Shown one piece after another: positions 1-10,203 of a DNA stretch of 64,000 nucleotides. A program made the position numbers and the translations under genes. This DNA comes from Ryuthela nishihirai. Lineage: Eukaryota > Arthropoda > Arachnida > Araneae > Heptathelidae. The notes beneath the pieces are model-generated. The model had not been told where the DNA came from and did no database searches. It was given only the letters and a program-made list of their open reading frames with translations. Each line of letters opens with the position of its first letter. The stretch's first letter is position 1. The stretch spans positions 47,128,691-47,192,690 of the forward strand of contig JAWZYU010000025.1 of NCBI GenBank assembly GCA_038380435.1, given 5' to 3'.

Positions 1-380
1 TATACGAGCAATATTCGTCATAGAATGTATGGTCGGAACGCAAGCGGTGAGAAGTTAAAAGGTAGTTTTCCACTGTCACATTTAAAGAATGAACACAAGA
101 AGGAGAGGAGATACTCTGTGCCTCACTTGCATTCCCGTCCGCCGCACCGTACACAAAGTGCATATCCGCCATTTCGTGGTTAGTATAACCAGCCATCCTC
201 TCGGCAATCCACGGTAGAAATGCCGTTGGGTGCGAGGACCGATCCTTTTATACCATTTCCAACGCCACCTAGCGGCTCGCCCTTTGCGTTCCGACCATAC
301 ATTCTATGACGAATATTGCTCGTATAGCTGCGTTCTACCACCCCGTAAAGTTTTGCCCGCTTTTTCAGATTCACCCTGTA
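1..380. mobile_element. Right part of a DNA transposon with long terminal inverted repeats
   Basis: Bases 1-43 are repeated in inverted orientation at 284-326, essentially perfectly. The right arm continues to about 379, ending in CACCCTG next to TATATA, so the outer part of the left arm lies outside the window. The interior (44-283) shows no recognisable transposase; the 64-codon minus-strand frame is not convincing. Superfamily not determined. Confidence 0.6.
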
Positions 381-402
381 TATATACCACGTATGTGAAA
401 GC

Positions 403-930
403 TTGAGAATATCAGCGATAAAAATTCAAAAATTAAAATACGTACTAAACATGGAAACCTGTGTATTATTTTATAAAGCAATATGCGAATCTATTTTAAA
501 TCATGGAATAATTGTGCATGGAACAACTAACTTAACTAACATAATTAAAATAGAAAAATTGCAGTCTATAATAGCTAAAAATTCCGTTTCATTTGCAAAA
601 AAATTATAAAACTTCCACAGATAGATTAAAAATTTTAAACCTTTTATCCTACAGCAATTTATATAAATATAATTTAATAATTGAAAAATTTTTGACGAAA
701 CTTACAAACTAAAAATTCAACATAATAAAAATAAAAGACTTCAAAACCAAGGTTATTACAAACTGCCAAATTTTCGAAATAATTACGGGAAACATACCTC
801 CGAATATCAAGTACCACTTATATTTAATGCTATTCCAAAAGAATTACTATATATAGATTCTTTTAGAAGAGTTAAAATGGATTTAAAAATTATTTGGATT
901 TTCTATTTAGCTGATTATTATGTGTTGTGT
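403..930 (+). pseudogene. Non-LTR retrotransposon 3' relic (C-terminal ORF2 fragment)
   Basis: The frame at 403-609 reads like the thumb/C-terminal part of a Jockey/CR1-type ORF2 (FYKAICESILNHGIIVHG, then IIKIEKLQ). After frame loss at about 610, a second stretch (about 745-900) carries the terminal motif LPNFRNNYG ... PLIFNAIPKELL ... SFRR, the counterpart of the domain at 15450-15601 and 16060-16190. Truncated, frameshifted and dead. Clade not resolved. Confidence 0.6.
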
Positions 931-1031
931 TTTTTGGACTTCTTTAATGTACACCATTTTTGTGGCTGAATGACCTATATTGAATTTAATTTATTCATTT
1001 TTATGCAGATAAGCTATTTAGCTTTGCGGGT

Positions 1032-1423
1032 TGGATTGTGTTGGGTTGTTTTACCTCTGAGTAGCACTCTTTTGCACACCATGGGCTAAATGGCCAGGTC
1101 ACATGGAACCTGAAGGCTCAGAGAAGGTTGGGGGAGGGGACCCACTGGAACAGCTGTTGGGAGACAGATGGTAGCCTCCCGTCAAGGCCAACCAGCGTGT
1201 TCTTTAACGTGCACAGGGTATGGCTCTCCCGCACACGAGGCCACGGCTTAACGTCCCATCCGACGGACGGCGGCCTTTCCAAGCCCATTGGTGTCCCCTA
1301 CTGACCGTGGGCAGGGCAGGGAATTTTGCGGAGATAAATCTCAACGCTGACCCAGCTGGGACTCAAACCTGGGAACTACAGATTACGAGCCTGGCGCGCT
1401 ACCGACTGAGCCACCCCCGCCCC
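1032..1423 (-). mobile_element. SINE-A copy, full length
   Basis: Minus orientation: tRNA-like head at the right end, AACCC tail at the left. Perfect 14-bp TSD TTAGCTTTGCGGGT at 1018-1031 and 1424-1437. The copy inserted just 3' of the LINE relic. Confidence 0.95.
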
Positions 1424-1437
1424 TTAGCTTTGCGGGT

Positions 1438-1774
1438 CAAATGGTAAATAGTTTGTATTATTTACTCTTATGAATAAAAATTATATTCTTAAAAAATTTT
1501 CATTAAAGAAGTTTTCTCCATCAATAAAAGTGTCAAGCGATAGCTTTAGGAATTGTCCCTTCGCCAATGATACCAAAATAATATTCAGGTGATTTATTTG
1601 TATTTAGTCTTCAGATACATTTTCGTGTAGCTGTGATGCTTTACATTTTTAGCGGGTTGTTTCTTCTGTTATCTTGGAAAGTTTCCATGCGCTGTTTTTT
1701 TTGACTCTGTAAAGATTTCGTGGTTTGGTTTTTTGATGGGCTTTATAAAACTTTAGTCTCTTTCCCGCTGAATT
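1438..1774. other. Unannotated AT-rich spacer
   Basis: No coding, RNA or repeat signal recognised on either strand. Confidence 0.5.
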
Positions 1775-2213
1775 CCTTATGAAATTCAAACAAATTTGCG
1801 TTACCTTATGGAAATGCAAACAAGTTTGTTATCGCATAGAATTTGAACAACAACTTATTAATGTTTTAAAACAAGTTGTTTTACCTCATAAAAAGCTTTA
1901 AACAAGTTTGCTCTACCTAATAAAATTAAGACAAGTTTGTATCCACAAAAATTGGCAAGTTTGTTTTACCTAATAAAATTTAAACAAGTTTGTTCCCTCA
2001 AAAAAATTCTCAGCAAGTTTGTTTTGTCTTAATTATATAATATATGTATGTTTATCTTTAATTAAAGCACGTTTATTATTAATAATATTTGTCTTTATTT
2101 TAAGCACGTTTGTTTTGCTTTATGAAATTTTAACGAATTTGTTTTTATCTCATTAAATTTGAGCAAATTTGTTTTACCTTATGAAATTTGAACGAGTTTG
2201 TTTTTATAGTTTT
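1775..2213. repeat. Decayed minisatellite, about 30-40 bp unit
   Basis: A motif of the form AAACAAGTTTGTTTTACCT followed by TATGAAATTT recurs about a dozen times with many substitutions and indels. This looks like an old array that no longer homogenises. Confidence 0.6.
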
Positions 2214-2249
2214 ATAAATGATTTTTTGTAGATTTGTGAAGTATACCTC

Positions 2250-2345
2250 AAAGAACACGCTGCACAGCCTGGATGTGGAGGTTCCATCTCCAAACAGCTG
2301 TTCCCAGTGTATCTCTTTCCCCAACCTTCTCTGAAAACACCTAGA
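2250..2345 (+). mobile_element. SINE-A relic fragment
   Basis: Recognisable pieces of the SINE-A 3' body (AAAGAACACGCTG, CAGCTGTTCCCAGTG, CCCAACCTTCTCTGA) with heavy divergence. It abuts an oppositely oriented relic at 2387. Confidence 0.55.
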
Positions 2346-2386
2346 TTCCTTGTGCTTTGGTGATTTATTCTATTCTGTGCAGAGAA

Positions 2387-2692
2387 TTTGGATTGTTTTA
2401 CCTCTAGGCGGCAGTTCATTGCACACAACGGCCAAAATTTCCAGATCACAGAAACACTAAGAATTCAGAGAAACTTAGGGAAAATTTCTGGAGAAAGTTT
2501 TCAGATAAAAGGGAAAATTTTCAGAGAAAGTTTAGGGAAACCTATTGGACAGCAGTTAGGAGATTTATGGGATCCTGAAGGTTATCCAGCGTGTTGTTTA
2601 AGGTGCACAGGATCTGGCTCTCCTATACTAGGAGCCACGGCTTTACGTCCCATCCGACGGACGGCGGTCTTTTCAAGCCCATCGGTATCGTC
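2387..2692 (-). mobile_element. Decayed SINE-A copy
   Basis: The SINE-A body is recognisable in reverse (TTTTACCTCTAGGCGGCA at the tail end, CATCCGACGGACGGCGG near the head). It is interrupted by a local expansion of GGGAAAATTT/AGAGAAAGTTT blocks at about 2465-2545. The head is lost. It ends about 100 bp from the 2793-2909 exon. Confidence 0.7.
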
Positions 2693-2792
2693 TTTCTAAA
2701 CGAAGGCAAGTTGAGAGTTTAAAGGCACTATAGAAACGCTCCAAACTGGAGGGGGAGAGGAGGAAGGGTAAGGATCCTGATGCATCACTTAC

Positions 2793-2909
2793 CACAGTCA
2801 GTCTCATCGGAGTGATCCCCACAGTCATTGTCTCCATCGCACCACCACGACTTCAGGATACATCGCCCACTGGTGCAGGTGAATTGCTCTTTAGAGCACG
2901 CAGCTGTAT
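2793..2909 (-). CDS. LDL-receptor class A module exon (internal exon of an LDLR/LRP-like gene)
   Basis: Seen: on the minus strand an acceptor (pyrimidine tract then CAG at 2912-2910) opens a 117-bp exon that ends at 2793, followed by donor GTAAGT (2792-2787). The 38 complete codons hold one LDLa module with its six cysteines in order: [35 protein letters not shown]. The calcium-binding acidic cluster D-x-D-N-D and the SDE box are intact. Both flanking introns are phase 1, the classic shuffling unit of LDLR/LRP, perlecan and related proteins. Family knowledge: such modules bind ligands such as lipoproteins in extracellular receptor domains. Inference: this exon lies downstream of the one at 41472-41618 in the same minus-strand gene. 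The [11 protein letters not shown] wording is LRP-like, but the exact gene cannot be named from one module. No frameshift or stop; it appears functional. Confidence 0.86.
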
Positions 2910-3267
2910 CTGAGGGAGGAAAATTGAGAGAGTTTAATGGAAAGAAAACAAATGATGGGGAAGATTGAACAAATCAGTAGGAGCATTGCAATTAATGAAT
3001 TTATGAGTAAGGAAGGTTACAAATTGCCGACTCTTAGAATAATTTATTATCATCTTGGGAGTATCATCTTGGGAGTAAGGTAATTAAGGTGAAAAATGTA
3101 TTGCTTCACATATTAATATTTATCTTTAAATAATTAAAAGTATGAGCAAACCTCGCTTAGCGTACTGTTCCGATTTTTATATAACTGTACGCTAAATGAA
3201 AAGCCGCAGTCATTTCGCCATAACTTTGCAAATAAACTTTTTATGGGAATTAATGAATAAATATCCC
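2910..3267 (-). other. Intron sequence flanking the LDLa exon
   Basis: Pyrimidine tract and acceptor for the exon at 2793-2909, then AT-rich sequence with nothing further recognised. It contains a short direct repeat of TCATCTTGGGAGTA at about 3050-3080. Confidence 0.5.
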
Positions 3268-3390
3268 CTCAAGCAGCTACTTTCATGAGAGGAGCTTGTC
3301 CGTATATACGCCATGGTAAAAGGTCTGTGAGGATGACGTGACCTCAGCAGGAAAACAACACAATTATCCATGCCTTACCCGAAACTCTAA
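3268..3390 (-). mobile_element. SINE-B fragment
   Basis: Reverse-oriented SINE-B body: CTCAAGCAGCT, TATACGCCATGG, GACCTCAGCAG, CATGCCTTACCC. The tRNA head is cut off where the 40-bp minisatellite begins. Confidence 0.7.
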
Positions 3391-3911
3391 CCCAGGTAAA
3401 TAGGTTATTGGAACTAAATTAAAGGTATCATCCAAGTAAATAGGTTATTGGAACTAAATTAAAGGTATCATCCAAGTAAATAGGTTATTGGAACTAAATT
3501 AAAGGTATCATCCAAGTAAATAGGTTATTGGAACTAAATTAAAGGTATCATCCAAGTAAATAGGTTATTGGAACTAAATTAAAGGTATCATCCAAGTAAA
3601 TAGGTTATTGAAACTAAATTAAAGGTATCATCCAAGTAAATAGGTTATTGGAACTAAATTAAAGGTATCATCCAAGTAAATAGGTTATTGGAACTAAATT
3701 AAAGGTATCATCCAAGTAAATAGGTTATTGGAACTAAATTAAAGGTATCATCCAAGTAAATAGGTTATTGGAATTAAATTAAAGGTATCATCCAAGTAAA
3801 TAGGTTATTGGAACTAAATTAAAGGTATCATCCAAGTAAATAGGTTATTGGAACTAAATTAAAGGTATCATCCAAGTAAATAGGTTATTGGAACTAAATT
3901 AAAGGTATCAT
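3391..3911. repeat. 40-bp minisatellite, about 13 units
   Basis: The unit contains GGTATCATCCAAGTAAATAG and GTTATTGGAACTAAATTAAA. The copies are nearly identical: single substitutions in the units at about 3611 and 3773. High homogeneity means recent amplification. Confidence 0.97.
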
Positions 3912-4509
3912 TCAACAGTCTAAATCTATATTGCAAAAAAAGTTTCATATTTAAAGAATTACAGAAGCTGAAACATTTACCATCAGATGATGCTATTAAA
4001 AAATCAAGGATGAACCAAGGGGGTCCGCATCCCCCCCCCCGAAAATCCGGTCGTCTTATACGAAATCTCAAACTTTTCTACTTGTTTGAAATACAAAACA
4101 GGTGTATTTCTATAAATTTATTTTATCCCTATAGTATGTGTCCGACACTAAAAGCAGATTAAAAAAAAAACTATAAAATTTTATCCTACGTAGAACAGTT
4201 GTTTGCAAATGGTGTGTATTGCAGATAAAAGGAAATTTATGTATCATTTTTTGCTACTTTCTGCCAGATTCTACATTTAACTTTTTCCATTTAATCAAAA
4301 ACGTATCCTTATTACATCTTAATGTTAAAACCAAAATTAACACAAGCCATAGCATTTACGGAGTATGCACTTAACCTCAATACACGTCCCAACTTGAACA
4401 GAATTGCTCTGCGTTAATAAACGACTGCGCAGAAATGGGCATTATTGAAGGCAAACTGCGCATGAGCGAATCTCCCGTAGTGTTGCCAACTGAAATGTTT
4501 AATGTGCCG
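3912..4509. other. Unannotated intronic sequence
   Basis: AT-rich, with a C10 run at about 4031-4040. No gene or repeat family recognised. Confidence 0.45.
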
Positions 4510-4568
4510 CTAAGTATTCAGGCGAAAAATAGTGTGCCGTGAGCAAAAGAAGTTTGAGAATCACTGAT
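4510..4568 (-). mobile_element. hAT-like transposon terminus
   Basis: Read on the minus strand from 4568: CAGTGATTCTCAAACTTCTT, then TTGCTCACGGCACACT. This is the style of hAT/Charlie-type termini. The other end was not found. Confidence 0.4.
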
Positions 4569-4633
4569 ATAGAATATCATTTATACCTTTCCTGTCCGGT
4601 GGAATAATTTAGCAATTCGGAAACACTACCAAA

Positions 4634-4797
4634 GTCTTGTTCTCAGAACCCCCCCCCCTCCTCCCCTAAACTGAATTCTCGCCCCTCCAAAATAAATTCT
4701 CGGACACCATCCCTAACTAAATTTTACAATCTTCTCCGAAACTAAACAACTAACTAAACTAAATTCTTTTCCCTACTCAATGAAACTAAATCCTGGG
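4634..4797 (-). repeat. Unclassified repeat family U2, copy 1
   Basis: In reverse it shares blocks with 51716-51833: CCAGGATTTAGT, TTTATTTTGG, GAGAATTCAGTTT, a G-run, and TCTGAGAA-AAGACTT. MITE-P copy A is inserted at its end. Confidence 0.5.
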
Positions 4798-4799
4798 TA

Positions 4800-5220
4800 C
4801 AGTCGCTCAAAAAAGTATCCGAACACTATGATTGATTGCAAAATTAAGAAAAAATATCTGGCATTGATTTTTTTAGACATTAGTGATCTGGCAACCTTCG
4901 TGTCACGTGATTACAGAATTCAGGAAAAATATCTGGAGCGTGTAGAGCAACTGTACACGCTCCAGTTACCGTTCACAGCAAACTGGAGCGTGTGCAGTTA
5001 CTGCACACGCTCCAGTTTGCTGTGAACGGTAACTGCACACGCTCAATATTTCCGTGAGTGAGCCCACACGATCTAGTATCAAAATAATATGACCACCTAC
5101 AGTCGCTCAAAAAAGTATCCGAACACTATGGTTGATTGCAAAATTCAGAAAAAATATCTGGTATTGATTTTTTTAGAAATTAGTGATCTGGCAACCTTCG
5201 TGTCACGTGACACGAAGATT
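4800..5220. mobile_element. MITE-P copy A (long form, right end truncated)
   Basis: Starts CAGTCGCTCAAAAAAGTATC after TA (4798-4799). It holds the inner module with inverted GAGCGTGTGCAG/CTGCACACGCTC motifs and one satellite-like segment, then a second internal terminus at 5099 (TACAGTCGCTC). It breaks off just past the palindrome centre TGTCACGTGACA at about 5210. Confidence 0.88.
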
Positions 5221-5424
5221 GTCTCTATTTCCTTATAAACGTTAATACAAACAAATAATTTCTGTAAAGAGTCACTCTTTAAACAAATACGAGTCTACCC
5301 AAGCAGACTTTTGAGCTTTGTAGTAAGCTAGCAGAGCAGCTAAATTTAAAATGCTTGAATGCCCGGGGCTTTGCTAATCTCCCAATTACAAAAAGAGGAA
5401 ATTTGCGCGTACCTGCAGCATTAG

Positions 5425-5913
5425 TCATCCCTCGTTTGCTGAAAAATCTCCCCCATTATCGATTTTAGAATGAAGGATTAATGCTTCTTCTTTCAAGATT
5501 GGCCCACTGATTGGCGTTCCTTTTCGACGCTCTTGCATGAAACCATAACCAAAGTGCATCATTGATAATTTCATTTTTCGACTTTTTAAGATTGCACCGA
5601 GAAGAAAGCGTTTTTTCAGACTCGACTTGAGTGCAAAAAACTTGCGAAGATTTTCTATTCCTTCTCCAGTCATTTACCGTGCTTTTACCAACGCCTAGTT
5701 CATCACAAATATTATTTATTGGATCACCTTTGTCAATACGTTCTAACGCTTTTAATTTCATCTCCATCGTAACGACATTACGCTTACGTTTGCACTCACT
5801 CATTTTGTACCATACAATAATTAATAGATCACGACACACACTCCTGTATACGCACAGTACACTGTACCTTGTAATATTCACAAAGAGGAAACTGAAACAA
5901 ATATGCACTGTAC
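5425..5913 (-). pseudogene. pogo/Tigger-like transposase relic (CENP-B type HTH region)
   Basis: Minus strand from the methionine at about 5803: MSECKRKRNVVTMEMKLKAL, then ERIDKGDPINNICDELGVGKSTVNDWRR, a psq/CENP-B N-terminal helix-turn-helix. It continues in frame to about 5535 (ALWLWF). A frameshift there moves the rest, KGTPISGPILKEEALILHSKI and DFSANEG (the second CENP-B-type HTH), into another frame, ending at about 5425. The whole DDE catalytic domain is missing. In intact elements this family encodes a sequence-specific DNA-binding transposase; this copy is dead. Confidence 0.8.
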
Positions 5914-6024
5914 TATAAACAAAACACGTGGCGACTTGCTTCCGCTTCTTGGAACGACCGGTTAAAGCGGAGGCCGGTTGAGCTGAGACCGGATAAGAGA
6001 GAGTCTACACTAACCTTATTTTAA

Positions 6025-6419
6025 GGGGCGGGGGTGGCTCAGTCGGTAGCGCGCCAGGCTCGTAATCTGTAGTTCCCAGGTTCGAGTCCCAGCTGGGTCA
6101 GCGTTGAGATTTATCTCCGCAAAATTCCCCGCCCTGCCCACGGTCAGTCGGGGACATCGATGGGCTTGGAAAGGCCGCCGTCCGTCGGATGGGACGTTAA
6201 GCCGTGACACCGTGCGTGGGAGAGCCATACCCTGTGCACGTTAAAGAACACGCTGGATGGCCTTGACGGGAGGCTACCATCTGTCTCCCAACAGCTGTTC
6301 CAGTGGGTCCCCTCTCCCAACCTTCTCTGAGCCTTCGGGGTCCATGTGACCTGGCCATTTAGCCCATGGTGTGCAAAAAAGTGCCGCTCAGAGGTAAATC
6401 AATCCAAACCCAACCCAAC
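6025..6419 (+). mobile_element. SINE-A copy, full length
   Basis: Good reference copy. Pol III A box TGGCTCAGTCGG and B box GGTTCGAGTCC in a tRNA-like head with a CGT triplet at the anticodon position, then the body (GGATGGGACGTTAAGCCG, GCACGTTAAAGAACACGC) and tail CAACCCAACC. Perfect 11-bp TSD CCTTATTTTAA at 6014-6024 and 6420-6430. Confidence 0.96.
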
Positions 6420-6430
6420 CCTTATTTTAA

Positions 6431-7321
6431 AAAAATTCGTTAAGTTTCAAAGGCCCTTGTCACCTGGTCATCTAATCCACTGTATAAAAAACAAAACCCT
6501 TCTCCTCCTTGCCCTTAAGTTGTAAAGTAACTCTGGAGAGTCAGAGTTTGCCAATGTTTACTTCGATATTCCTCTCAGAAGAGGATCGTCTCCTCTGCGT
6601 TCATCTGGCTCTGACTGATACGTTGTTTCAAAAGACGACCAGTGGAAACAATCGGAGAATATAAAACCGACATTTCACAGTCCGCTTCTCATCGTCATCA
6701 GTTAAGTGAAGGATTCTGCTTCGAGATGCAAAGCTTTCAATAATCGGTTTATCAACCAGCTGGAAAAATCCGCTTTATACGTTCTCACGAATTCGAAGTC
6801 TCTCCTCTGTTCCTGTTGCGTTGTATCCCCTACAAAAGGTGGACCTCTGAGCGCCTGCTTCCCCCCCCCCCACCCCCAATGCAACGATTATTCCACGTGG
6901 CAAAACGCGCGTGATTGATTCTGATTGAAAAGTGACTCGTGGACAGGCGCAGAACATTCCTGCATAAACTCTATTTCCTTATAAACGAGGGCACTGAATT
7001 TTAATTGCTTTTGATTTTGTTTTCCATTGTGGAAGGTAATCTTCCTTTGGCTGAACTCGATCACTGCCGACATCCGGGCTCTGTTGATTTCAGCTGCTTC
7101 GTTCCTATTGCCTTTGATTTCACGCCCCAAAGCATTGCACAAGATCGAAGCATGATGTAATGATAAAAGGGTTCGAAGTCAACAGACATTTCACCTAGTC
7201 ACCGATTCGTATTTACGATCAGACAACTTTTAGAATCATAACAACAGCGGAGGGATTTCTTTGACTCCGAACTTTTCCTCCATATGGGCTGAAAAATTCA
7301 GTTATGTTTTACTTCTAATAA
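6431..7321. other. Unannotated, non-repetitive stretch
   Basis: Moderate GC, with a C-run followed by CACCCCC at about 6870-6888. No convincing exon; short frames on both strands only. Confidence 0.45.
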
Positions 7322-7492
7322 AGCTTGGCTATTGATCTAAGGGACCTGAGTTCGAGCCCCGGGTAAGGCATGGATGTATGTGTCGTTTTTCTGCTGAGGT
7401 CCTGCCATCCTCTCAGACCTTCTACTTTGGCATATAAACTGACAGGCTCCTGTCAGACCTCTGTGGCAAGCAGCTGCTTGAGGGGGTATTTA
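7322..7492 (+). mobile_element. SINE-B copy, 5' truncated
   Basis: Begins inside the tRNA head (GCTTGGCTATTGATCT, GAGTTCGAGCC B box) and runs to the tail TTGAGGGGGTATTTATTTTT. Directly followed by another SINE-B in the same orientation. Confidence 0.88.
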
Positions 7493-7497
7493 TTTTT

Positions 7498-7712
7498 TGC
7501 CGTCCCGTGGCCGAGTGGTTAGCGCGCTTGGCTACTGATCTACGGGACCTGGGTTCGAGGCCCGGGTAAGGCATGGATTATGTGTCGTTTTTCTGCTGAG
7601 GTCCTGCCATCCTCTCAGACCTTCTACTTTGGCATATAAACTGACAGGCTCCTGTCCAGACCTCTGTGGCAAGCAGCTGCTTGAGGAGGTATTTATTTAT
7701 TTTATTTTTTAT
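7498..7712 (+). mobile_element. SINE-B copy, full length (reference copy)
   Basis: Head GTCCCGTGGCCGAGTGGTTA with A-box-like and B-box (GGTTCGAGGCC) motifs. The body contains TTTTTCTGCTGAGGTCC, CATATAAACTGACAGGCTCC and GGCAAGCAGCTGCTTGAG; the tail is TATTTATTTATTTT. With 7322-7492 it forms a head-to-tail dimer. Confidence 0.9.
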
Positions 7713-7721
7713 TAAACTTTC

Positions 7722-8045
7722 GTTCACACAGTGGGCTAAATGACCTGGTCACAAGAACCTCAAAGGTTAATTAAACTGAGGAAAGGAATCCACTGTACTG
7801 CTTTTATGAGACAGATGGCACGCTCCCAATAAGTCCAGCATGTTCTTTAATGATAACAGCGTATGGCTCTCCTGAACACTGGCCACGGCTAAATGCCCGA
7901 TACGAAGGACGCGATCTTTCCAAACTCAACGGTGTCCCCTTTATCATCGTGGGCAGGTGGAGATCAGTGAAGAAAATTCTTAACAAAATCCCAGTTGGGA
8001 TTCGAACCTGAGACATTCTGATGATTACGAGACTGATGGACTAAT
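7722..8045 (-). mobile_element. Decayed SINE-A copy
   Basis: The SINE-A body is recognisable in reverse (GTGGGCTAAATGACCTGGTC, GTATGGCTCTCCTGAACAC, B-box complement GGATTCGAACCTG). Many substitutions, no clear TSD. Confidence 0.75.
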
Positions 8046-8427
8046 TGTTCAGACTAATAATTCAAAGACTAATGACATAGAAGGTGGAGAAGGGAGACTT
8101 ATCTGGTAGTTAAGGGAAGATGCGCTGCAAAGGTGGGAACCTAAGAGTTTGCTGATAGGTTGGGAAGTGTTTCTTTCCTCTCCACCTGATAGGTTGAGAA
8201 GATGCAAACCTCTTAATTAAATTATATCCATATATTATGATCTGACTGTCCAGATATTATGGGAAGATATTAACATCTTGATGGACTACAAAGATGAGAC
8301 TTATAGATTAATTTATGAGAACTTGATAGGATTGAGATGCGAGTGTGTCCCGATATGATGGGAGCTTCTTAATAGGTCGAGCAAATGGGATTGGGGAATG
8401 GGAGTCTGATGATGGAATGGGAAGGTT
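8046..8427. repeat. Decayed flank of the 32-bp minisatellite
   Basis: Degenerate units (CTGATAGGTTGAGAAGATGC followed by AAACCTCTT) precede the homogeneous array. The edge has drifted while the centre stayed uniform. Confidence 0.5.
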
Positions 8428-9737
8428 CACACCTCTTCATCGGATGGTATAGGAAGATTCAAACCTCTTCATCGGATGGTATAGGAAGATTCAAACCTCT
8501 TCATCGGATGGTATAGGAAGATTCAAACCTCTTCATCGGATGGTATAGGAAGATTCAAACCTCTTCATCGGATGGTATAGGAAGATTCAAACCTCTTCAT
8601 CGGATGGTATAGGAAGATTCAAATCTCTTTATCGGATGGTATAGGAAGATTTAAACCTCTTCATCGGATGGTATAGGAAGATTCAAACCTCTTCATCGGA
8701 TGGTATAGGAAGATTCAAACCTCTTCATCGGATTGTATAGGAAGATTCAAATCTCTTTATCCGATGGTATAGGAAGATTAAAACCTCTTCATCGGATGGT
8801 ATAGGAAGATTCAAACCTCTTCATCGGATGGTATAGGAAGATTCAAATCTCTTTATCGGATGGTATAGGAAGATTTAAACCTCTTCATCGGATGGTATAG
8901 GAAGATTTAAACCTCTTCATCGGATGGTATAGGAAGATTCAAACCTCTTCATCGGATGGTATAGGAAGATTCAAACCTCTTCATCGGATTGTATAGGAAG
9001 ATTCAAACCTCTTCATCGGATGGTATAGGAAGATTCAAACCTCTTCATCGGATGGTATAGGAAGATTCAAACCTCTTCATCGGATGGTATAGGAAGATTC
9101 AAATCTCTTTATCGGATGGTATAGGAAGATTCAAACCTCTTCATCGGATGGTATAGGAAGATTTAAACCTCTTCATCGGATGGTATAGGAAGATTCAAAC
9201 CTCTTCATCGGATGGTATAGGAAGATTCAAACCTCTTCATCGGATTGTATAGGAAGATTCAAACCTCTTCATCGGATGGTATAGGAAGATTCAAACCTCT
9301 TCATCGGATGGTATAGGAAGATTCAAACCTCTTCATCGGATGGTATAGGAAGATTCAAATCTCTTTATCGGATGGTATAGGAAGATTTAAACCTCTTCAT
9401 CGGATGGTATAGGAAGATTTAAACCTCTTCATCGGATGGTATAGGAAGATTCAAACCTCTTCATCGGATGGTATAGGAAGATTCAAACCTCTTCATCGGA
9501 TTGTATAGGAAGATTCAAACCTCTTCATCGGATGGTATAGGAAGATTCAAACCTCTTCATCGGATTGTATAGGAAGATTCAAATCTCTTTATCCGATGGT
9601 ATAGGAAGATTCAAACCTCTTCATCGGATGGTATAGGAAGATTCAAACCTCTTCATCGGATGGCATAGGAAGATTAAAACCTCTTCATCGGATGGTATAG
9701 GAAGATTAAAACCTCTTCATCGGATGGTATAGGAAGA
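8428..9737. repeat. 32-bp minisatellite, about 41 units
   Basis: The unit contains AAACCTCTTCATCGGATGGT plus ATAGGAAGATTC. Recurrent variants (ATCTCTTTATC, GATTGTATAGG, GATTTAAACC) reappear in blocks along the array, suggesting multi-unit duplications. Confidence 0.97.
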
Positions 9738-9898
9738 TGAGAGTCACTTGACAAGGTGAAAGGAGAGAATGGGAAGATGGGAACTTTCTGATGCAGGAGA
9801 CCATGGTAGACAAAATCCTACTCTGTGCTTTTAACGTGAACAAATGATAATTCTTCTCCACTGGGACACAATAGATAATGTTACTCAAACCTTTTCGC

Positions 9899-10172
9899 TC
9901 GCGACCCAAAATTCAATTCCGATTCCTCTCGTGACCCAAAATTCAATTCCGATTCCTCTCGTGACCCAAAATTCAATTCCGATTCCTCTCGTGACACAAA
10001 ATTCAATTCCGATTCCTCTCGTGACCCAAAATTCAATTCCGATTCCTCTCGTGACCCAAAATTCAATTCCGATTCCTCTCGTGACCCAAAATTCAATTCC
10101 GATTCCTCTCGTGACCCAAAATTCAATTTCCACTCGTCTCCTGACCCAAAATTTAATTCCTATTCGTCTCGT
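9899..10172. repeat. 30-bp minisatellite, about 9 units
   Basis: Unit GTGACCCAAAATTCAATTCC plus GATTCCTCTC. The last two units are diverged. Because 30 is divisible by 3, frames stay open on both strands; not a protein call. Confidence 0.97.
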
Positions 10173-10203
10173 CACTCAAAGTATAGCGATACATGCAAGC
10201 TAA

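Noticed and set aside
1032..1060. GGGTTGGGTT tail as telomeric repeat insertion
   Set aside because: It is the constant AACCC-type 3' tail of SINE-A, present in each copy and not an arthropod telomere motif.
1220..1447. Recurrent 60-120 codon frames with the text ALPHTGPRLNVPSDGRRPFQ
   Set aside because: These frames recur in every SINE-A copy and are translations of the SINE body.
6025..6110. Functional tRNA genes at the SINE-A and SINE-B heads
   Set aside because: The A and B boxes are present, but the heads are fused to SINE bodies, have TSDs and do not form a clean acceptor stem with a 3' end; they are tRNA-derived SINE promoters.
3391..9737. CRISPR-like array appearance of the 32- and 40-bp repeats
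   Set aside because: There are no variable spacers: the whole period is repeated, and the DNA is eukaryotic.
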